Positions 7,235 through 11,924 of a stretch of 11,924 nt of DNA are shown here, piece after piece. Under the pieces are notes generated by a model that was given only the letters and a program-made list of their open reading frames with translations, was not told where the DNA came from and did no database searches. The stretch is from Erysipelotrichaceae bacterium (GTDB lineage: Bacteria > Bacillota_I > Bacilli_A > Erysipelotrichales > Erysipelotrichaceae). The stretch spans positions 1 to 11,924 of the forward strand of contig CAAEVI010000077.1 in NCBI GenBank assembly GCA_900759455.1. Direction: 5' to 3'. The first letter of the stretch is position 1. Each line of letters begins with the position of its first letter. The translations under genes were made by a program, and so were the position numbers.

Positions 7235-7263
7235 ATGACGAACCTGCATGAATATGTTATACT
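7235..7263 (+). promoter_or_regulatory. Extended -10 promoter for the superoxide reductase gene
   Basis: ATGACG (7235-7240), a 17-bp spacer and TATACT (7258-7263) with TG at 7255-7256 form the promoter. The start of transcription would be near 7270, about 33 nt before the ATG. Confidence 0.65.
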
Positions 7264-7274
7264 GTCCCCGTAAA

Positions 7275-7289
7275 GGATAATGATTGACA
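7275..7289. promoter_or_regulatory. Possible Fur/PerR-family operator
   Basis: The 15-mer at 7275-7289 (GGATAAT-G-ATTGACA) matches 11 of the 14 defined positions of the Fur-type 7-1-7 inverted repeat (TGATAAT-n-ATTATCA), and 9 of 14 of the PerR form. It lies just downstream of the expected transcription start and touches the ribosome binding site, where a bound repressor would block expression. Control of superoxide reductase by a peroxide or iron sensor is biologically sensible, but one imperfect site is weak evidence. Confidence 0.35.
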
Positions 7290-7302
7290 GGAGGTAATGG
7301 GA

Positions 7303-7683
7303 ATGAAAATCTTTAAATGTGAAGTATGTGGAAATGTGATCGAAAAAATTATCGATAAAGGTGTACCGGTCATGTGCTGTGGTAAGCCGATGGTCGAGCT
7401 GACTGCAAATACAACAGACGGTGCTATGGAAAAGCATGTTCCGGTTGCGGAAATCAAGGAAGGCAAGCTGGAAGTTACCGTAGGTTCTGTGGAACATCCG
7501 ATGCTGCCGGAACATTTTATTACAGATATCTGGGCAGTTGCGGGGACACAGGTCCTGCGTGCACAGCTGAAAGCGGGAGATGCACCGAAAGCCGTATTTG
7601 CACTGGGTGACTATAAGGGCAAAGTAGAGGTTTACGAATTCTGCAACCTGCACGGCCTTTGGAAAACAGAAATCGAAGCATAA
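7303..7683 (+). CDS. dfx: Superoxide reductase (desulfoferrodoxin)
   Basis: This 126-aa cytoplasmic iron protein reduces superoxide to hydrogen peroxide without releasing oxygen, the usual anaerobe alternative to superoxide dismutase; electrons normally come from rubredoxin or a similar carrier. The N-terminal desulforedoxin domain has all four iron ligands: C6, C9 (CEVC) and the adjacent C25-C26. The catalytic Fe(His)4Cys centre is complete: H45 in EKHVP (with the conserved E43 and K44), H65 and H71, C114 and H117 (CNLHG). It is therefore the two-iron type. The ATG at 7303 is chosen over the one at 7297 because AGGAGG (7289-7294) is 8 nt from the former and only 2 nt from the latter. It has its own promoter, a possible Fur/PerR-type site and a terminator. 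Confidence 0.95.
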   Translation: MKIFKCEVCGNVIEKIIDKGVPVMCCGKPMVELTANTTDGAMEKHVPVAEIKEGKLEVTVGSVEHPMLPEHFITDIWAVAGTQVLRAQLKAGDAPKAVFALGDYKGKVEVYEFCNLHGLWKTEIEA

Positions 7684-7698
7684 TAACAATTTCGTTTG

Positions 7699-7725
7699 AA
7701 AAGCGGGAACATTTCCCGTTTTTTT
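7699..7725. terminator. Bidirectional terminator between dfx and the YlbJ-like gene
   Basis: CGGGAA (7704-7709) pairs with TTCCCG (7713-7718) around a 3-base loop. The stem extends outward through AAAAG/TTTTT pairs, with a T tract to 7725. Seen from the minus strand it follows the YlbJ-like stop codon, which occupies 7724-7726 and overlaps the end of the tract. It probably serves both convergent genes. Confidence 0.8.
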
Positions 7726-8611
7726 ATATGGCAAAGCATAACAGGGCAAGCAGGGCGGACAGAGCACTGTGCAGCAGTCGGAAACAAAGAAACCGGCCAT
7801 AGGAAACGTGCACAAAGCGCAGAGAGGAGAGGATCTGCAGATGCACGCAAAGCCCGCCGAAGCCGAGCAGCGCACTGGTGATGACCAGTCGCAGGGCAGT
7901 GGGACAGGCGAGCTGTGCGGCATACACAGTGCCGCTGCTGAATTCGCTGACCAGACGAACCGGCAGAAGCAGTACGGCGGGAAGAAAAGGCTCGATGACA
8001 GCGGCAATGCTCATGAATAAAAGCAGATAGATACCGATCATCAGCATGGCGAAAGCACTGGAGAAAACGGCATCGGAGAGTGCCGCAAACAGCGAAGGAA
8101 CATTTTCCCGGCGGGACATGATCGATACGCTTTGACGGCGTGATGCCAATAAAAGCAGCAATCCGGAGATGATCTGAATCAGATACAGACGCCAGCCGAT
8201 GGATGCATCATGATAGAGGGAAGTCCCCAGAGACAAAACGACAAAGCCGGGCGTCGGAAAACAGCAGCAGCAAATCAGCCGCTGCGCCCCTTTTTCATCC
8301 AGCAGCTGCTTTCCTTTGGCATCGTCGATGAAAAGAGCACCGCCGGGGAATCCGAGCAGGAGGGGGCAGATGACATATGCCAGTGCATTGTTGTTGAGAC
8401 GAAAGATTTTATTGAAAATGGCGCAGCGAAGCTCAGCGAATCCCTGACGTTCATGCAGAAAACGGATAAGGATCATCGGCACGAGCATCCCCGGCAACAA
8501 TGTATTCCACCAGATATACAGAGCATCACGCACACTGTCCGCTGCCGCGCTGCCGGAAAGCAGCAGGCAGGCTAACAGCAGATAAAGCAGGATATATTCT
8601 AAATGACGCAT
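7724..8611 (-). CDS. YlbJ-like (nucleoside-recognition/Gate domain) membrane protein
   Basis: This 295-aa, multi-helix membrane protein resembles the sporulation membrane protein YlbJ and related Gate-domain proteins. Recognisable landmarks are the LLLGFPGGA segment (85-92), the P-T-P-G-F-V-V region (119-125), S-S-G-T (225-228) and LGFGGLCVHLQI (249-260), all at the places where YlbJ-type proteins are conserved. In B. subtilis ylbJ is needed for normal spore formation; whether this copy has that role is inference. It is shorter than B. subtilis YlbJ (about 400 aa). The start at 8611 follows a modest GGTGAT-type binding site. The same frame runs on to 8707, but that extension is polar and lies under the neighbouring promoter. 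Four consecutive cysteines (C114-C117) are unusual. Confidence 0.72.
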   Translation of the reverse strand: MRHLEYILLYLLLACLLLSGSAAADSVRDALYIWWNTLLPGMLVPMILIRFLHERQGFAELRCAIFNKIFRLNNNALAYVICPLLLGFPGGALFIDDAKGKQLLDEKGAQRLICCCCFPTPGFVVLSLGTSLYHDASIGWRLYLIQIISGLLLLLASRRQSVSIMSRRENVPSLFAALSDAVFSSAFAMLMIGIYLLLFMSIAAVIEPFLPAVLLLPVRLVSEFSSGTVYAAQLACPTALRLVITSALLGFGGLCVHLQILSSLRFVHVSYGRFLCFRLLHSALSALLALLCFAI

Positions 8612-8651
8612 GACATCACCGCTTTCAGTGTATGAAAAAGACAAAGGGATT

Positions 8652-8680
8652 TTGCGTTTTATGAGGAAATGTGTTAGATT
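8652..8680 (+). promoter_or_regulatory. Extended -10 promoter for the cation diffusion facilitator
   Basis: TTGCGT (8652-8657), a 17-bp spacer and TAGATT (8675-8680), with TG at 8672-8673. Transcription would start about 23 nt before the ATG at 8710. It may also drive proB and proA, because no terminator separates them. Confidence 0.65.
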
Positions 8681-8709
8681 AAAAAGAAATAAATGAGGGG
8701 GAATCAATA

Positions 8710-9900
8710 ATGATGCGCATATTGGTACGCTTGTTTGTGAAAAACAGTGAACAGGTGGAAACAGATAAGGTCCGAAAAGACATTGGCAACCTGACGGCCC
8801 TGGTAGGGATCATCAATAATATTTTCTTATGCATATTTAAGTTTATTGCCGGAACGCTGGCCAACAGTATTTCCATTACGGCAGATGCTGTCAATAATTT
8901 ATCCGATGTGGGAAGTTCGCTGATCTCGCTGGTCAGCTTTCGTCTGTCCAGCCGTCCGGCGGATGCAAAGCATCCGTTTGGGCATGCACGTTACGAATGT
9001 CTGGCTTCCTTGCTGGTTGCTGTCTTGATTTTGTTTTTAGGTGTGGAAATGATCAAGGAAAGTTTCACCAAGATCCTGCATCCTCATGAAGTAGTCTTTT
9101 CATGGGTCGCGATCATCGTGCTGGCTGCTTCGATCCTGGTCAAGTTATGGATGTTTTGTTACAACCGTTATTTTGCGGGACGAATTCAGTCTTCGTTGCT
9201 GAAGGCAACTGCCGCGGATTCGATGTCAGATGCGCTTGGCACAAGCGCGGTCCTGCTGTCGACCGTCCTTTCACCGATCCTTCATTTTAATCTGGATGGA
9301 TACATGGGCGTGATCGTTGCGGCTTTCATTTTGTATACAGGCATCAACCTGATCAGAGAAGCGCTCGATGAGCTGTTGGGAAAAGCACCCGATCCGCAGC
9401 TGGTCAAACAGATTTACGAGCGTATCCGCAAATACGACGGTGTGTTAGGCATACATGATATGATCGTGCATGACTATGGACCGAATCGGCTGTTTGTCAG
9501 CGTGCATGTTGAGGTGGATTATCGCCGTGATATCTTCGAAAGTCATGATATGGTCGACAATATTGAAAAAGAAATGAAAGAGGAAATGGGAATCGAAACG
9601 GTCGTGCATATGGATCCGATCCGTACCGATGACGAACTGACCAATGAACTGCGGGAAATGGTAGGAAAAGTCCTCAGGGAAATCAACCGGCGTCTTTCGT
9701 TCCATGATTTCCGCGTCGTCCCCGGAACGACACATACAAATTTGATTTTTGATGTGGTTGTCCCTTTTGATGTCAAAATGAATGATGAAGAACTGATGCA
9801 TGAGATCACAGAGCATATTCATGAATATCGCAACGACTGTTATGCGGTCATCACTTTTGACAGAGCTTATACAAGCGATGAGAAAAGGGAGCATGATTAA
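8710..9900 (+). CDS. Cation diffusion facilitator, probable manganese exporter, with doubled C-terminal domain
   Basis: This 396-aa metal/proton antiporter has six membrane helices (about 25-215) that would move divalent metal out of the cytoplasm. The transport site can be aligned with YiiP: N62-x3-D66 in helix 2 (VNNLSD) and D170-x3-D174 in helix 5 (DSMSD). This Asn-Asp/Asp-Asp set, lacking the histidine of zinc transporters, is as I recall the set of streptococcal MntE, which suggests Mn2+. The conserved KHPFGHARYE loop (87-96) is present. The cytoplasmic tail is about 180 residues, nearly twice normal: a usual CDF C-terminal domain (about 225-303) is followed by a second, similar unit (about 310-388). 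GAGGGGG (8695-8701) supports the ATG at 8710. proB begins 37 nt downstream without a terminator. Confidence 0.9.
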   Translation: MMRILVRLFVKNSEQVETDKVRKDIGNLTALVGIINNIFLCIFKFIAGTLANSISITADAVNNLSDVGSSLISLVSFRLSSRPADAKHPFGHARYECLASLLVAVLILFLGVEMIKESFTKILHPHEVVFSWVAIIVLAASILVKLWMFCYNRYFAGRIQSSLLKATAADSMSDALGTSAVLLSTVLSPILHFNLDGYMGVIVAAFILYTGINLIREALDELLGKAPDPQLVKQIYERIRKYDGVLGIHDMIVHDYGPNRLFVSVHVEVDYRRDIFESHDMVDNIEKEMKEEMGIETVVHMDPIRTDDELTNELREMVGKVLREINRRLSFHDFRVVPGTTHTNLIFDVVVPFDVKMNDEELMHEITEHIHEYRNDCYAVITFDRAYTSDEKREHD

Positions 9901-9937
9901 ACATTTACTGTGCTGACAGATGCAAAAAGGAGAAACT

Positions 9938-10714
9938 ATGGAAAAAAGACGGGTGGTCGTCAAGGTGGGATCTTCCACGATCACGCATGAAAGCGGCCTA
10001 TTGAATTTAAAAAAACTGGATGAACTGGCCAGAGTGCTCAGCGATCTGGATAATGCCGGACATGAAGTCCTGCTGGTGAGCAGCGGCGCCATTGCGGCCG
10101 GCTGCGGCAAGATGGGACTGGAACAGAAACCGAAAGAACTGGATGAAAAACAGGCGATGGCGGCAATCGGACAATGTGAACTGATGTATATTTATGACAA
10201 GATGTTTTCACAGTATTCCCGAAAGGTCGCACAGCTTCTGATCACCAAACGTGATCTGGATGATGAACAGCTGCGAAGCAACGCGCTGAATACGCTTCAG
10301 GTGCTTTTGAAATATAAGACGATACCGATCATCAATGAGAACGACAGTGTGGCAATCGACGAAATCGTATACGGTGACAATGATACGCTCAGTGCCATTA
10401 CGGCACGGCTGATCCGTGCGGATCTGCTTGTATTGCTCAGCGACATTGACGGACTGTATGATGCGGATCCGAGCAAATGTCCGCATGCGAAGAAAATCGA
10501 TGTCGTCGATACGATCGACAAAACTGTCATGGCCATGGCCGGAGACAGTAATTCTTCGGTAGGGACAGGCGGCATGGTGACCAAGCTGCAGGCGGCCCGC
10601 ATTGCCACGGAAGCCGGCTGTGACATGGTGATCGCCAACGGAAAAGATCCTTCGATCCTGTATGATCTGGTTGAAGGCAAAAAGATAGGAACGCTCTTCA
10701 AGGCGCGGAGGTAG
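9938..10714 (+). CDS. proB: Glutamate 5-kinase, short form without PUA domain
   Basis: This cytoplasmic enzyme uses ATP to make glutamyl 5-phosphate, the first committed step of proline synthesis. The 258-aa protein is a complete amino acid kinase domain: VVKVGSS with K9 near the start, SSGAIAAG (48-55), the NEND segment (133-136), LSDIDGLYDADP (167-178) and GTGGMVTK (209-216), whose lysine corresponds to a catalytic lysine of the E. coli enzyme. It ends where the kinase domain ends, so the PUA domain of the 367-aa E. coli protein is absent rather than broken off; AAK-only versions are known in Bacillota. The ATG at 9938 is chosen over 9920 because AAGGAG (9927-9932) lies 5 nt upstream. proA starts 5 nt after the stop, so the two form an operon. 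Confidence 0.96.
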   Translation: MEKRRVVVKVGSSTITHESGLLNLKKLDELARVLSDLDNAGHEVLLVSSGAIAAGCGKMGLEQKPKELDEKQAMAAIGQCELMYIYDKMFSQYSRKVAQLLITKRDLDDEQLRSNALNTLQVLLKYKTIPIINENDSVAIDEIVYGDNDTLSAITARLIRADLLVLLSDIDGLYDADPSKCPHAKKIDVVDTIDKTVMAMAGDSNSSVGTGGMVTKLQAARIATEAGCDMVIANGKDPSILYDLVEGKKIGTLFKARR

Positions 10715-10719
10715 ACAGA

Positions 10720-11924
10720 ATGGATGAACTGAGAGCACAGGGACTGGCTTGCAAGAAGGCCAGTTATGCACTTGCTTTATTGACGGATGAAGAAAAAAAA
10801 CACGCACTGCAGGCAATGGCCGATCTGCTGTGGGAACAAAAGGATCAGATCCTGCAGGCCAATCAGGAAGATATTGCGGCTGCCAGGGCTGCTGGAAGAA
10901 ATGAATCGTTCATTGACCGTCTGGCCTTGGACGACAAGCGTCTCAAAGCCATTTGCGACGGCGTCATGCAGGTTGCTGATCTGGATGATCCCTGCGGCCG
11001 GATCCTGGCAGAATGGGATCGCGGAGATCTTCATCTCGTAAAACGAAGCGTACCGATCGGCGTCATCGGCATCATCTATGAGGCCAGACCGAATGTCAGC
11101 GTGGATGCGGCCGCTTTGTGTCTGAGAAGCGGCAATGTCTGCTTTCTGCGCGGAAGCAGAGAAACACTGACCACCAACCGCATGCTGTGTCACTGGATGC
11201 GCGAAGCGCTGAAACGCTGCGGCATTGATGGAAACAGCATTGCCCTGGTGCAGGACGGCAGTCATGAGGCAGCGGATGCCTTCATGCGCATGAATGAATA
11301 CCTTGATCTGCTGATTCCCCGCGGCAGTGCGCGTCTGATCCGGCACTGTGTGGAAAATGCGACCGTGCCGATCATTGAAACCGGCAGCGGGAACTGCATC
11401 CTCTATATTGACAAAAATGTGGATGAAAGCGAAGTGGTGCCGATCATCCTGAATGCCAAGTGTCAGCGTGTCAGTGTGTGCAATGCGGCGGAAAGCCTGT
11501 TGATTCACCGGGAACGTCTGGATCTGGTGCCGGCCATTCTTGCGGCACTGAAAGAACATGGTGTGAAGATCCATGGTGATGCGACTGTCTGTTCCCTGGA
11601 TGATACACTGATTGCGGCTACGGAAGAAGATTATTATAAAGAATATCTGGATTATGAGATTTCGATCAAATGCGTGGATTCGCTGCAAGAAGCGATCGAT
11701 CATATCAACACGCATCATACAAGGCATTCCGACGCTATCTTGAGCAGCGATCCGCAAGCGATCGAGACCTTCATGAATCAGGTCGATGCGGCCTGTGTGT
11801 ATGCTAACGCATCGACTCGTTTCTCGGATGGCAATGAGTTCGGCTTTGGTGCCGAGATCGGCATTTCCACGCAGAAGCTGCACGCCAGAGGACCGATGGG
11901 ACTTAATGAACTGACCACATATAA
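10720..11924 (+). CDS. proA: Gamma-glutamyl phosphate reductase (3' end cut by window)
   Basis: This enzyme reduces glutamyl 5-phosphate with NADPH to glutamate semialdehyde, the second proline step, taking its unstable substrate from ProB. The frame is open from the ATG at 10720 to the window end: 401 codons plus two bases. Hallmarks are the VPIGVIGIIYEARPN stretch from V111, the cofactor-site RGSRE (144-148), ETGSGN (220-225) and the catalytic cysteine C254 in SVCNAAE. The last visible residues (GPMGLNELTTY) are the usual start of the ProA C-terminal motif, so only about a dozen residues are missing. GGAGG (10707-10711), inside the end of proB, is the ribosome binding site at 8-nt spacing. 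No proC is seen in the window. Confidence 0.96.
   Translation, partial: MDELRAQGLACKKASYALALLTDEEKKHALQAMADLLWEQKDQILQANQEDIAAARAAGRNESFIDRLALDDKRLKAICDGVMQVADLDDPCGRILAEWDRGDLHLVKRSVPIGVIGIIYEARPNVSVDAAALCLRSGNVCFLRGSRETLTTNRMLCHWMREALKRCGIDGNSIALVQDGSHEAADAFMRMNEYLDLLIPRGSARLIRHCVENATVPIIETGSGNCILYIDKNVDESEVVPIILNAKCQRVSVCNAAESLLIHRERLDLVPAILAALKEHGVKIHGDATVCSLDDTLIAATEEDYYKEYLDYEISIKCVDSLQEAIDHINTHHTRHSDAILSSDPQAIETFMNQVDAACVYANASTRFSDGNEFGFGAEIGISTQKLHARGPMGLNELTTY

Noticed and set aside
9901..9937. Possible regulatory leader (T-box or similar) before proB
   Set aside because: The gap is only 37 nt and holds a ribosome binding site, with no room or sequence for a riboswitch.
9445..10110. 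221-aa minus-strand frame crossing the end of the CDF gene and the start of proB
   Set aside because: It runs antisense through two well-supported genes and the proB ribosome binding site.
10777..11883. 368-aa minus-strand frame opposite proA
   Set aside because: ProA on the + strand has all its family motifs; the opposite frame has no domain and arises from the same codon bias.

Overview
The window looks like a chromosomal segment of a Gram-positive, probably anaerobic Bacillota. Supporting this are strong AGGAGG-type ribosome binding sites, a SbcC/SbcD pair of Bacillota type, a YlbJ-family (sporulation-associated) membrane protein, a desulfoferrodoxin-type superoxide reductase and a short glutamate 5-kinase without a PUA domain. 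The overall style (moderate GC, coding rich in CTG/CAG, many extended -10 promoters) suggests an Erysipelotrichia-like lineage, but that is an impression and not a placement.

Layout from left to right. Positions 1-250 hold no convincing gene but have local pairing potential. A promoter, a small acidic orphan protein (363-614) and a hairpin terminator form a self-contained unit. sbcD and sbcC (917-4800) overlap by 4 bp and encode the DNA end-processing nuclease/ATPase. A ten-helix EamA-type transporter (4864-5679) follows from its own short promoter and converges on a RluA-family pseudouridine synthase (5742-6635, minus strand), with a symmetric 12-bp bidirectional terminator between them. Next is a compact island of small + strand units: a 30-residue membrane peptide with a CxxC tail (6792-6884), an 84-residue two-helix membrane protein (6958-7212) and superoxide reductase (7303-7683). 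Each has its own extended -10 promoter, and the 9-mer TGTCAAATG recurs in this island. A second bidirectional terminator separates superoxide reductase from a convergent YlbJ-like membrane protein (7724-8611, minus strand). Divergent from that is a cation diffusion facilitator with a doubled C-terminal domain and a manganese-type metal site (8710-9900). It is followed closely by proB and proA (9938 to the window end), the first two steps of proline synthesis; proA is cut by the window edge.

Most large genes are conserved housekeeping functions: DNA repair, RNA modification, proline synthesis, metal export and oxidant defence. The less explained material lies in the three small proteins, the motifs around them, and the two-domain tail of the metal transporter. 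I found no mobile element, tRNA, rRNA or CRISPR array, and nothing I would call a new multi-gene system.
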